Positions 53,282 through 62,259 of a stretch of DNA of 64,000 bases are shown piece by piece. The DNA is from Armatimonadaceae bacterium (GTDB lineage: Bacteria > Armatimonadota > Armatimonadia > Armatimonadales > Armatimonadaceae), in assembly GCA_030447685.1 (NCBI GenBank), contig JAUJOK010000020.1, positions 1 to 64,000 of the forward strand, written 5' to 3'. Numbering within the stretch: position 1 is the first letter of the stretch; every line of letters starts with the position of its first letter. A program made the position numbers and the translations under genes. The notes beneath the pieces were generated by a model. The model saw only the letters and a list, made by a program, of their open reading frames with translations. It was not told the origin of the DNA and did no database searches.

Positions 53282-54211
53282 TATTGGCGGGGCCGCGCGG
53301 GTTCTGCGCGGGCGTGGACCGGGCCATTGATATTGTGGATATTGCGCTGGAGGTGTACGGGCCGCCCTATTTACGTGCGGCACGAGATCATCCACAACGA
53401 TTCGTCGTCCGGCAGTTGCGCGATAAGGGAGCCGTCTTCACCGATTATCTGGCCGAGGTGCCTGAAGAAAGCAATCTGGTCTTTTCCGCGCACGGGGTTT
53501 CGCCCGCCGTGCGCGCCGAAGCCGCCGCGCGCCGCCTGAACGTCATCGACGCCACCTGCCCCTGGTCACCAAAATCCACCTGGAAGTGCACAAGTACCTG
53601 AAGCGCGGCTATGGCATCTTTTATATCGGGCATCGCGGCCATGTGGAGACCGAGGGGACGCTGGGCGAAGCGCCGGGCCGCATGCACCTGGTCTGCTCGG
53701 AAGATGAGGTCGCGGCGCTGCCGGAGCCTGCCGAAGAGAAGCTGATCTACCTGACACAGACGACGCTTTCGATTGACGAGACGCGCGGCATTGTGGACGC
53801 CCTCAAAAAACGCTTCCCCCGCCTGGAGATGCCCCCGACCGACGACATCTGTTATGCCACGCAGAACCGGCAGGACGCCGTCAAAGAGCTGGCAAAGCAG
53901 GCTGATGTGGTCTTAGTCGTCGGCTCACAGACCTCGTCCAACTCGCGCTCGCTGCGGCAGGTCGCCGCCGCGCACGGTGCGCGCGCCTACCTTATCGATG
54001 GCCCCGAAAACATTACCGACGAAATGGTGAACGGCGCGGGTCGTGGGCGTCACGGCGGGCGCGTCCGCCCCTGGAAGAGGTTGTGCAGTCTGTCATCGCC
54101 GACCTGCGCCGTCGCGGCGCTGACGAGGTCGAGGAGTTCCTGCTCAAAGAAGAGGACATGGAATTCAAGCTGCCGGCGGGCCTCATCCAACTCTGGCACG
54201 GGAAGAAGTAG
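53272..54211 (+). pseudogene. ispH: IspH (HMBPP reductase) with about five indels
   Basis: The N-terminal frame gives [19 protein letters not shown] with the first Fe-S Cys. Segments [25 protein letters not shown] (second Cys), YIGHRGHVETEGTLGEAP, DDICYATQNRQDAVKELAK (third Cys) and VGVTAGASAPEEVV can all be read, but only by changing frame at about 53366, 53400, 53560, 54036 and 54072. The end is LIQLWHGKK at 54211. IspH makes IPP/DMAPP in the MEP pathway and is normally essential. Intact active-site peptides across all frames suggest that the gene is functional in the cell and the sequence has errors, or that a second copy exists. Confidence 0.85.
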
Positions 54212-54235
54212 CAGCCGGAATTGTCCGTTATTTTT

Positions 54236-54810
54236 CCGTCACGTTTTTCCCGTCGATTGAAATCACGGCTACGGAAAACACAAAGTCCGCCTGCGCGGAC
54301 TGAGAGATGGATTCATGGCGGATGTAATGAATGCGGTTTGCTTACATCTTGTGTGGGCGACGTATGACCGGCAGCCGTTGTTGGTGCCCGAGATACGGGC
54401 ATTGGTATATCGAGAAATCATTGCCAAAGGTAAGGAGAACCTGTGTCCCGTCGTCGCTATCGGTGGTACTGATGACCATGTCCATGTGGTGGTGCAATTT
54501 GCGACGACGGTTTCCATCTCCAAGCTGGTGAAAGACATGAAGGGAGCGTCATCGCATCTGGCTAATCATCGGGAGACAGGCGTACCGGGGACGTTCAAAT
54601 GGCAGGGCACCTATGGCGTCTTTCCCATAGAGCCGGACAGCCTGCCGCGCGTTATACATTACGTGGAACGGCAGGAAGAGCATCACCGGGATGATTCGGT
54701 CGATCCGCGCCTGGAGCAAACCAGCCGCCCAACACCTCAAGAATAGTCCGCGCAGGCGGACTTTGTGTTTTCCGTAGCCGCGATTTCAATCGACGGGCAA
54801 AACGTGACGG
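54236..54810. mobile_element. IS200/RAYT-type element with 66-bp inverted ends
   Basis: About 575 bases. Left end 54236-54301 and right end 54745-54810 are inverted repeats that match at 64 of 66 positions. Each contains the hairpin AGTCCGC-CTGC-GCGGACT (54284-54301 on the left). A single tyrosine transposase gene lies between. Elements of this kind use a single-strand peel-and-paste mechanism and usually have subterminal hairpins, but such long near-perfect inverted ends are unusual. The pair REP-transposase-REP resembles a RAYT unit. It sits between ispH and the polymerase gene. Confidence 0.88.
54315..54746 (+). CDS. REP-associated/IS200-like Y1 transposase
   Basis: 143 residues, length normal for TnpA of the IS200 group. 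The HUH metal motif is DDHVHVVVQF (His-x-His), and the catalytic Tyr is in HYVERQEEHHR near the C-terminus. The N-terminal strand VCLHLVWATYDRQPLL is typical (HLVWxT). It cuts and rejoins single-stranded DNA at the hairpins of the flanking repeats. ATG 54315 is the only good start; its upstream leader is the left inverted end. Confidence 0.93.
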   Translation: MADVMNAVCLHLVWATYDRQPLLVPEIRALVYREIIAKGKENLCPVVAIGGTDDHVHVVVQFATTVSISKLVKDMKGASSHLANHRETGVPGTFKWQGTYGVFPIEPDSLPRVIHYVERQEEHHRDDSVDPRLEQTSRPTPQE

Positions 54811-54845
54811 GCAAAAATGGCGACGGGCAAAACGCGACAGAAAAA
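54790..54845. repeat. Degenerate 14-16 bp tandem repeat
   Basis: GACGGGCAAAA recurs at about 54792, 54806 and 54821, followed by weaker GACAG units. It begins within the right end of the IS200/RAYT element and continues past it. Confidence 0.6.
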
Positions 54846-54868
54846 TACGACAGACGAAACAAGGCGCG

Positions 54869-57031
54869 TCAAAACAACGACATCTGGTGTTCTTCGGCTT
54901 TGGCCTTTTTGCGTTTCGCGCCGGTGAGGGGCTTGGGGAAAAGCGTATCGAAATCATCGCCGATGGCGGCCTGAAGGCGCTGGGCGAATTTGTACAGCTT
55001 GGTCTGGTAGTATTCGATGTCTTCGTCGTCGGCGTAATCGTCGGCGAGGGCGAGGGATTTGTCTTCGCGCTGATATAAAATCGCGTAGTCGCCGACGGAA
55101 AGGCCCTGCATCGCGGCGGCATTTCGCCTTTTAGCCTCGGACGAAAACGTCTTGTCCGTGACGCGCTCGCGGCGGGCAATCTCGGCGATGCCCAGTTCGC
55201 GATTGTCGATCTGCGTCAACAGCCGCTGGTACAGCGCGCTTAGCTCCGCCTTTTTATCCGCCAGCAGCAGGTCTACCGCCTCGCTCAAGAAGCGCCGCCC
55301 GAACCGCTCGTCGGCGCGCGAACGCAGCGAGGAGCCTTTGAAGGTCTTTTTGCCCTCATATGTCACCAGCACGTAGTTCTTGGCCTTGAGCGAAAGCATC
55401 ACCGCGTAGCGGCCATCGAAGGCGAGCCGGATACCTTCAGGAAGCTCCTTTCCGACTTTGGCGACGAACTCCTCCTCCGCCTCCGGGCCGGAGACGCCGG
55501 GCGGCGGCTGGAAATAGACGCCGTCCGTGTCGATCTCGACAACGGTCGCGCCGCGCCGCTCCAGTTCGGCGGCGATGTCCTTGACAATCCCCTGGCCGAT
55601 CTCGGTGACTTTGGCCGCCGCCGCGAAGTCGTTGAAGTAGAAGGGCGCACCCAGATAGCCGTAAAACGAGTTGATCAGCAGCTTGTAGGAGCTTTGCAGC
55701 CCGTCCCAGTAGGCGGCCTGCCGCCCCTCTTTTGCGCGCCTGGCCCGCTCCTTGGCTTTCAGGCGGCGCTTGGTCAGCTCGCTCAGCATCGGCAGGAAGA
55801 GGTTAAGCTGGTCGGAGGCGGAGGTGATATTCCGGCTGAGCATGATGCTGGGATACAGCGACTCCACATCCGCCTTGACGATGCCGCGCAGAACGCCGGA
55901 CAGGCGCATCTCCGTGTAGCCGCCGCCGTAGGGCTGCGACGGCTGCTGCCGCGCGACCGCATGGCCCCTCTCCAGATACGCCCGCACGAAGACCGAATTA
56001 ATCTTTTCGCCGGAGCCGGTCACGGCGACATTTTGGTAGGCGTCGGGAACCATCTGCGTCTGGTAGAACTCGGTCGGCGCGACGATCTCGGCCAGGCGGC
56101 GCGTTTCCCGCACGTCGCCTAAAGCGTAGGCACGCACGCGCTCCGGGTCTTCCTGCCACAGCCGCAGAATGTCCGCTCGGTCCAGGTACACCCGCTCCGG
56201 CTCGGCGATATGGTAGTGCTGGGCGCACTCCTTCAAGCCGTAGGAGGAGATTTCGCCGCGAGAAACATCGAAGCGCTGGGTCTGGAACAGCGTATCGAGA
56301 ATGTGCCGCCCCCAGATATAGTGGCCGATAAAGGGGCGCGTGTTCGCCCCAATGGCGCAGTTGCGCTCCATGCCGACCGCCACTTCCGAACCGTCCCGGC
56401 CCCACAGCAGGGCCAGCCCGTGCGGCTTCGCGCGCGCGCGCAGCCAGGGCAGGTCGAACTCATAGAAGTTTTGCACCTCGTTAACGTCCGGGTCCCATTG
56501 CGTCAACAGATCGTTTAGCTGCTTGAGCATTTCGCGCTCGTAAACCTTCAGCACGGTTTCATTTTTGCGATTGTCGGAGGCGACGATCATAAAGATTCGC
56601 GCATTCTCGGCGGTGGGAGACAGATCGGTCGTTTCAATGTCAATCTGCATCCGCACGATGTCGGGGAAGGCCATGCCTTTGAACAGAGTACGCCCGGTGG
56701 CGATCAGGAACTGTTTCACCAGCGAGGCGTAGCTGAGGTGATCGCGCCGTTCCTCGCGCAAAATGCGGCGGGCTTCCAGATAGGCGCTTTTCGAGGTGAA
56801 GCGCACCAGTTGGGTATAGCCCGCCCCTTCCAGCGTCTGATACTCCGCTGCGCCGGGCAGCGTGCGCGCTTCCTTCAGAACAACCCAGGGATGAAAAGGA
56901 ATCTGTTCCCGTTCCAGCGGCCCATTGTCGGGCTGCCGCAGGAACAGCGTCGCCGTGTCCTCACCCGTTTCGACCGCCACGATGCGCGGGGTGGAATCGC
57001 TTCCGAAAAGCGCCTGCTCCATCAAGTCCAT
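54869..57031 (-). CDS. Family-B DNA polymerase with clamp-binding tail
   Basis: 720 residues. 3'-5' exonuclease: Exo I with DIET at about 130-133 (MQIDIETTDL), Exo II NFYEFDLPWL, Exo III YALGDVRETRRLAE. Polymerase: motif A KADVESLYPSIML, motif B LINSFYGYLG, motif C EIDTDGVYF (DTD). The last residues are QMSLF, an exact beta-clamp binding peptide. It is shorter than E. coli Pol II (783) and closer in layout to archaeal-like bacterial PolB. It probably acts in replication restart or repair. TATAAT lies 6 bases before the ATG. Confidence 0.93.
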   Translation of the reverse strand: MDLMEQALFGSDSTPRIVAVETGEDTATLFLRQPDNGPLEREQIPFHPWVVLKEARTLPGAAEYQTLEGAGYTQLVRFTSKSAYLEARRILREERRDHLSYASLVKQFLIATGRTLFKGMAFPDIVRMQIDIETTDLSPTAENARIFMIVASDNRKNETVLKVYEREMLKQLNDLLTQWDPDVNEVQNFYEFDLPWLRARAKPHGLALLWGRDGSEVAVGMERNCAIGANTRPFIGHYIWGRHILDTLFQTQRFDVSRGEISSYGLKECAQHYHIAEPERVYLDRADILRLWQEDPERVRAYALGDVRETRRLAEIVAPTEFYQTQMVPDAYQNVAVTGSGEKINSVFVRAYLERGHAVARQQPSQPYGGGYTEMRLSGVLRGIVKADVESLYPSIMLSRNITSASDQLNLFLPMLSELTKRRLKAKERARRAKEGRQAAYWDGLQSSYKLLINSFYGYLGAPFYFNDFAAAAKVTEIGQGIVKDIAAELERRGATVVEIDTDGVYFQPPPGVSGPEAEEEFVAKVGKELPEGIRLAFDGRYAVMLSLKAKNYVLVTYEGKKTFKGSSLRSRADERFGRRFLSEAVDLLLADKKAELSALYQRLLTQIDNRELGIAEIARRERVTDKTFSSEAKRRNAAAMQGLSVGDYAILYQREDKSLALADDYADDEDIEYYQTKLYKFAQRLQAAIGDDFDTLFPKPLTGAKRKKAKAEEHQMSLF

Positions 57032-57037
57032 GAGCCG

Positions 57038-57043
57038 ATTATA
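57038..57043 (-). promoter_or_regulatory. -10 box of a leaderless polymerase mRNA
   Basis: A perfect TATAAT (minus strand), 6 bases from the start codon. No Shine-Dalgarno is present. Confidence 0.6.
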
Positions 57044-57203
57044 CCATCCGGCATCGGCGCCTCCGCCGCCCTGCGAACGTCATTTTGCCCGCACAGCGGC
57101 AGTAAATCCTCTCTAAATTACTATGCGCTTCCTGCCGAAAATACAGATTGGCGCGTGTCCCGAAAAGATTCGACCTTCGCCGCTGATTATACGTTTTACT
57201 CTT

Positions 57204-60179
57204 ATGCAGCACGATTCATCACGCACTGTTCTGGCTTCTCTCTATCGTCCGCCGCAATCAGGCACGGGTCTGCATTTCCTCGGAAAGGCAGCCATAGACC
57301 TGCTTGTCATCGGAATAGTCTTTGTCGCGGCATTCGTCACTGCCTACTTGCTCAATGCGGCGGAGGCGATACACAGGATAGCCCGCCGCTACGAGCATAT
57401 GCAGCTTGATGAAATTCTTCTCGCGATGCTGTTTCTTCCGATTGTCTTCGCATTTTTTTCGTTTCGCCGGTGGCGCGAAGCGCAGGCGGAGAATGCTGAA
57501 ATCAAGCACGCTCAGGCGACCCTGCGACAGGTGATGACGGGGGCGCGGTGCCTGCTCTGGCATGCAGCCGTTGAAGAGCACGACGGCGAACTGACGTGGG
57601 ATCTGTGGATGAGTGACGAGGAAGCGGCTCAGCGCTGGCTGCCTATTGCTCGGGACGCCGGGCGCACGTTCTCGGAATCATGGCATCAGGCGAAGCATGC
57701 GGATGATCAGCAGCGGATGCACGAACTGAGCACAGCCTGTATCTGCGGCGGGAAATCGCACTACAGCCAGGAGTTTCGCTGCGTCCTTGCCGACGGCGGG
57801 CAGCGATGGCTGCGGGAAGATGTCCAGATGGAGGCGGCGGGGCAGTCGCGGTGGCATCTGGTCGGCGTTTGCACCGATATCACAGAACGGAAGCAGGCGG
57901 AAGAGGCGACAAAGCTGCGCGAATGGGCCATCGAGAGCAGCAGCAACGGCATCACTATTGCCGACGCCACGCAGCCGGACCTGCCGTTCGTCTATGTCAA
58001 TCCCGCCTTCGAGCGTATCACCGGCTACAGCGCCGAGGAAGTTCTGGGGCAGAACGGTCGCTTTCTTTATGGGGAAGATGATGACCAGCCCGCTCTGATG
58101 GACCTGCGGAACGCCTTCCGAGAGGGAAGAGAATGTACGGTTGTTCTGCGAAACTACCATAAGAACGGCACCCTCTTTTGGAATGAACTGCATACTTCAT
58201 TTATTTATGATGATGCAGGCAATAGAACCCATTTCCTCGGAATTCAAACCGACATCACTGAGCGCAAACGGGCAGAGGAAGCCTTGAGTTACTCGGAAGC
58301 TCTGCACCATTCGCTGGTGGAAAGTCTGCCGCTCAGCGTTTTTCGCAAGGATTGTGAGGGCCGCTTCACCTTTGTTAATGGCCGGTTCTGCAATGATCTG
58401 GGTAAGCCGCGCGCCGAGATATTGGGAAAGACCGACTTCGATTTCTTCCCGGCAGAGCTTGCGGAAAAGTACCGGCAGGATGACGATTATGTGCTGGAAA
58501 CCGGCGGCGTCTGGGAAAGCACCGAGGAGCATTCGCGGCCCGGCGGCCAGTCAACTTATGTGCAGGTGCTGAAAACCCCCATACAGGACGCCGCAGGCGG
58601 GGTCATCGGAACGCAGACGATCTTCTGGGATATTACGGAACGGCGGCATGCCGAGGAGGCGCTGCGTCAAAGCGAGGAGCGTTACCGGCGGCTTTTCGAG
58701 GATTCGCCCATCGGCATTTATCGCACGAATCCGGATGGGCGGATTCTGCTTGCCAACCCGATGCTGATCCGTCTGCTCGGCTACAATTCCTTCGAGGAGC
58801 TGGCGCAGCGCAACCTGGAAACGCAGGAGCCGGACGCCAGCTACCCGCGCGCGCTTTTCAAGGAGCGCATCGAGCGTGAGGGCGAGATTCGGGGGCTGGA
58901 AGCCGTTTGGAACAAGCGCGATGGGACGCCGATCTTCGTGTACGAAAATGCACGGGCCATTCGTGGACAGGATGGGGCTGTCGCCTATTACGAAGGCACC
59001 GTCGAAGATGTTACCGAGCGCAAAAGAGCCGAGGAGGCGCTTCGGGAAAGCGAAAAACGCTATGAGCGCATGGCGACCAATGCCCCCGGTATGGTGTATC
59101 AGTTCGTGCTGTGCGCGGATGGCTCCATCGAGTGGCCGTTTATCAGTGAGGGCTGCCGCGATGTGTACGGGTTCCGCCCGGAGGAAATCCAGCAGAACCC
59201 TACGCTCCTTATAGACATCATCCACCCGGACGACCGCCCCGGGTTCGACCGCTCGGTAGCGGAGTCCGCCGCCACGCTCCTTCCCTGGAAATGGGAAGGC
59301 TGTGTCCTCCTTCCTTCTGGGGAGCAGAAGTGGATTCAGGGAGCGTCTCGCCCGGAGCGGCAGGCCAACGGCAGCGTTCTGTGGGATGGTCTGCTTCTCG
59401 ATATCACCGAGCGCAAGCGGGCTGAGGAAGAGACGAAGCAGCTTCAGGCAAAGGTGATGCAGGCCGAGAAGCTGGCGGCGCTGGGTGAACTGGTGGCAGG
59501 CGTGGCGCACGAAATCAACAATCCGCTGGCGGCTATCTCCGGTCATGTGCAGCTTCTGGAGATGCACGGCGATTCGCAGGTTCGCGAGGACGCGGAAACG
59601 ATAAAGCGCATGACGGACCGGGTGACGCGCATTGTCCGCTCCCTGCTGACCTTCGCGCGTGGTCATGGCGGCGAGCGCTACGCCATGACACTTCCGCCTC
59701 TGGTGGACGCCGCGCTGGAGATGTGCAATTACAAGCTGAATAAGGCGGGCATCGAACTGGAAGTGCGTCATGCCGATGAGCTTCCCTGCGTCCGGGTCAA
59801 CGATACGCAGATTCAGCAGGTGATCCTGAATCTGGTTACCAACGCCGAGCATGCGCTTCGGTCGAATCCGGAAAAGGACCGCCGCATCCTTATCGCCACC
59901 GCCGTGCAGGAGCGCCAGGGAACGCCCTGGGCGATGCTTTCGGTCACGGACAACGGCGACGGGGTGCCGGAAGAGCTGCTCGGACGTATTTTCGACCCGT
60001 TCTTCACCACCAAGGATGTCGGGGAAGGAACGGGACTGGGTCTGTCCATCTGTCATGGTATCGCCGAAACGCATGGCGGCGAACTATCGGTAAAAAGCGC
60101 TGCCGGGATCGGCACAACCTTTACATTGGCCCTGCCGATGCCTGCGGACACAAGCGGCACGCAGGAAAAGAGGAACTAA
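57204..60179 (+). CDS. Membrane-bound multi-PAS histidine kinase (NtrB-like)
   Basis: About 991 residues from ATG 57204 (ATG 57123 is an alternative). Two membrane helices at about 27-50 (LGKAAIDLLVIGIVFVAAFV) and 72-90 (ILLAMLFLPIVFAFFSF) enclose a short external loop. Five PAS/PAC modules follow, separated by TERKRAEEA linkers. The kinase core has His769 in GVAHEINNPLAAISGH, with DNGDGVPEELLGRIFDPFFTTK and GLGLSICHGIAETHGG. The HEINNPL motif puts it in the NtrB/NtrY-like class. Its partner is the response regulator that begins one base after its stop. Confidence 0.93.
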   Translation: MQHDSSRTVLASLYRPPQSGTGLHFLGKAAIDLLVIGIVFVAAFVTAYLLNAAEAIHRIARRYEHMQLDEILLAMLFLPIVFAFFSFRRWREAQAENAEIKHAQATLRQVMTGARCLLWHAAVEEHDGELTWDLWMSDEEAAQRWLPIARDAGRTFSESWHQAKHADDQQRMHELSTACICGGKSHYSQEFRCVLADGGQRWLREDVQMEAAGQSRWHLVGVCTDITERKQAEEATKLREWAIESSSNGITIADATQPDLPFVYVNPAFERITGYSAEEVLGQNGRFLYGEDDDQPALMDLRNAFREGRECTVVLRNYHKNGTLFWNELHTSFIYDDAGNRTHFLGIQTDITERKRAEEALSYSEALHHSLVESLPLSVFRKDCEGRFTFVNGRFCNDLGKPRAEILGKTDFDFFPAELAEKYRQDDDYVLETGGVWESTEEHSRPGGQSTYVQVLKTPIQDAAGGVIGTQTIFWDITERRHAEEALRQSEERYRRLFEDSPIGIYRTNPDGRILLANPMLIRLLGYNSFEELAQRNLETQEPDASYPRALFKERIEREGEIRGLEAVWNKRDGTPIFVYENARAIRGQDGAVAYYEGTVEDVTERKRAEEALRESEKRYERMATNAPGMVYQFVLCADGSIEWPFISEGCRDVYGFRPEEIQQNPTLLIDIIHPDDRPGFDRSVAESAATLLPWKWEGCVLLPSGEQKWIQGASRPERQANGSVLWDGLLLDITERKRAEEETKQLQAKVMQAEKLAALGELVAGVAHEINNPLAAISGHVQLLEMHGDSQVREDAETIKRMTDRVTRIVRSLLTFARGHGGERYAMTLPPLVDAALEMCNYKLNKAGIELEVRHADELPCVRVNDTQIQQVILNLVTNAEHALRSNPEKDRRILIATAVQERQGTPWAMLSVTDNGDGVPEELLGRIFDPFFTTKDVGEGTGLGLSICHGIAETHGGELSVKSAAGIGTTFTLALPMPADTSGTQEKRN

Positions 60180-60180
60180 A

Positions 60181-61686
60181 ATGGAAGCAAGCGATAGGAG
60201 TGAAGTCACCACCAAACCGTCAGTTCTGGTTGTGGATGATGAGGCGTCGGTAGCCACGGTGCTGGCGCGCGGGCTTTCCTATGCAGGCTATGACACCACC
60301 GTAGCCTGCAGCGGCGAAGAGGCTCTGAAGCATCTGAATAGCCGCCGCTTCGATGCGCTTTTGACCGACATCCACATGCCTCGAATGCGTGGCGACGAAC
60401 TCCAGCGCATCGCCCGTGAACGCGATCCCGACCTTGCCGTGCTGCTGATTACCGCCGCGCAGGATATTTCCGGGGCGGTGGAATGTCTCAAGGAGGGCGT
60501 GTCCGACTATATGACCAAGCCCTTCGATCTAAACGATGTGTCGGTGCGGGTAAGCAAGGCGCTGGAGCGGCGGCGGCTGGAGCGGGAAAACCGGAACTAT
60601 CAGGTCGGTATGGAGCGGCGCGTGGCTGAGCTGACCGAGCGCCATATGCTGGTGCTCCAAAGCTCGCTGGCAGCGCTCATTCAGGCGCTGGAGGCCAAGG
60701 ACCCGTACACGCGCAACCATTCTCAGCGTGTTTCCACCATTTCCACCGCACTGGCGCTGCGTTTGTGTCCCGATGATCCCGGCTTCGCCGCCAAGGTGAA
60801 AGTGGCCGCTCTGTTTCACGACATCGGCAAGATCGGGGTGCCGGAGGCGATTTTGAACAAGCCGGGTAAGCTGGATGAGGCGGAAATGGCCCAGGTGCGG
60901 CGTCACCCGGAACTGGGCCTGGTGATCCTGCGCCCGCTGTTCGAGGACCCACAGATACTGGCGATTGTTCGCAACCACCATGAGCAGTGGGATGGCGGCG
61001 GTTACCCGGATGGCTTGCTGGGCGAAGAGACGGAGCCGGGCGCGTGCATTGTTGCGGTGGCCGATTCGTATGATGCCATGACTTCGGCGCGCGCTTATCG
61101 TCCCGGCATGCCGCCCGCGCGCGCCCTGCAAATCCTGCGCGAGGGCGCGGGCAAGCAGTGGGACCCCGATGTGGTGACCGGGCTTCTGGAAATGGCCGAG
61201 GCCGGTGAACTGGGCAAAGAGACGCAGCAAGCGGCGGCTCAGGAAACCCTTTCTGCCGACAGGATTACCCTTACGCAACAAGAGGCGGCCCCGCCGTCGG
61301 ACGAGGAAAACAAGCCGTGGACGCGCATCTCCAGGGTGCGCCCCGTTCTCTTCATCGACAGTGAACTGAACGAAGAGGTTCAGGAAACACTGCGGATGCG
61401 GGTCGCCGCGCTTATCGGGCAGGGCGACAGCCGCTTCATTCTGGACCTGCGCCAGGCCGGTTTTTTGTATGCGGCGGACATCCAGTTCATCTATCTGCTG
61501 CACCTGCGCGCGGAGGAGGCGGGCGGCCAGATGGCGGTGCGTGATGCGCCCGATCACGCGCTTATCGCCTTCCGCAAGGCGGGCCTTGCTCAGGTCCTGC
61601 ACTTCGAGCAGTCTCCGCTGCCGGGCATAAACCGTGCGGCAGCGACACGCTCGGAGGAGCGAAAGCCGCATAAAGCGGCGGCGTGA
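60181..61686 (+). CDS. Response regulator with HD-GYP and C-terminal STAS domain
   Basis: 501 residues. Receiver domain with Asp63 (LLTDIHMPRMRG) and Lys near SDYMTKPF. HD-GYP phosphodiesterase at 170-320 with His213-Asp214 (FHDIGKIGVPEAIL), HHEQWDGGGYPDG and Gly-Tyr-Pro at 274-276, so it should hydrolyse cyclic-di-GMP. From about residue 380 a STAS fold follows (VLFIDSELNEEVQE, FILDLRQAGFLYAADIQFIYLL), as in anti-sigma antagonists, with Leu/Ala in place of a phosphorylatable Ser. It is co-transcribed with the PAS kinase, with no gap. Confidence 0.92.
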   Translation: MEASDRSEVTTKPSVLVVDDEASVATVLARGLSYAGYDTTVACSGEEALKHLNSRRFDALLTDIHMPRMRGDELQRIARERDPDLAVLLITAAQDISGAVECLKEGVSDYMTKPFDLNDVSVRVSKALERRRLERENRNYQVGMERRVAELTERHMLVLQSSLAALIQALEAKDPYTRNHSQRVSTISTALALRLCPDDPGFAAKVKVAALFHDIGKIGVPEAILNKPGKLDEAEMAQVRRHPELGLVILRPLFEDPQILAIVRNHHEQWDGGGYPDGLLGEETEPGACIVAVADSYDAMTSARAYRPGMPPARALQILREGAGKQWDPDVVTGLLEMAEAGELGKETQQAAAQETLSADRITLTQQEAAPPSDEENKPWTRISRVRPVLFIDSELNEEVQETLRMRVAALIGQGDSRFILDLRQAGFLYAADIQFIYLLHLRAEEAGGQMAVRDAPDHALIAFRKAGLAQVLHFEQSPLPGINRAAATRSEERKPHKAAA

Positions 61687-61715
61687 GCCGGAGCGCCGCC
61701 GCTCCGGCGAACTGC

Positions 61716-62255
61716 CTATATCGTCGGCAAAAGGCGCGCCGCCAGCGTCAGCCCGGCGATAGTCTTGGCATCTTCGATCTCGCCGCGCCCGATGGCCGCT
61801 AAAGCATCGTCCAGGCGCATCGGTACCTGCTCGACGAACTCGTCCTCGTCCGGGTTTTCGGGCGCTTCGTGCAGGTCGAGCGCCAGGAAGCCGTGGATGA
61901 TTTCTGTAGAATAACCCGGCGCAACATAGCAGCTATACAGCGGCACGAGACGGCCCGGCACCTGTCCGATCTCCTCGGCAAGCTCCCGCGCGGCGCACGC
62001 CTCCGGCGTCTCGCCTGCTTCCATGCCGCCTGCCGGTATTTCCAGCAGGACTTTCCCCGCCGGCATGCGCCATTGGCGTATCAGGATGACTGTCTCTGTA
62101 TCCCGCATCGGTACGATGGCGACTGCCCCGCCGTGCTCTACGATCTCACGCTTGCTTTCCCTGCCGTTTGGCAGGCGCACCGTATCCACGCGCAGGTTCA
62201 CGACACGCCCCTCATAGATACGCGTGCTGCCGGTAGCTGTTTCCGTTAAGTCCAT
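61716..62255 (-). CDS. Nudix hydrolase (ADP-ribose pyrophosphatase type)
   Basis: About 179 residues from ATG 62255. Nudix box: GGMEAGETPEACAARELAEE followed by IG, with all metal-binding Glu residues present. The VILIRQWRMPAGKVLLEIPAG lead-in and SCYVAPGYSTEIIHGFLAL are typical of NudF-like ADP-ribose diphosphatases. It cleans up ADP-ribose to AMP and ribose 5-phosphate. GAGAGG is upstream. The start lies 5 bases from the palindromic element at 62260, which may alter translation. Confidence 0.92.
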   Translation of the reverse strand: MDLTETATGSTRIYEGRVVNLRVDTVRLPNGRESKREIVEHGGAVAIVPMRDTETVILIRQWRMPAGKVLLEIPAGGMEAGETPEACAARELAEEIGQVPGRLVPLYSCYVAPGYSTEIIHGFLALDLHEAPENPDEDEFVEQVPMRLDDALAAIGRGEIEDAKTIAGLTLAARLLPTI

Positions 62256-62259
62256 TAGA

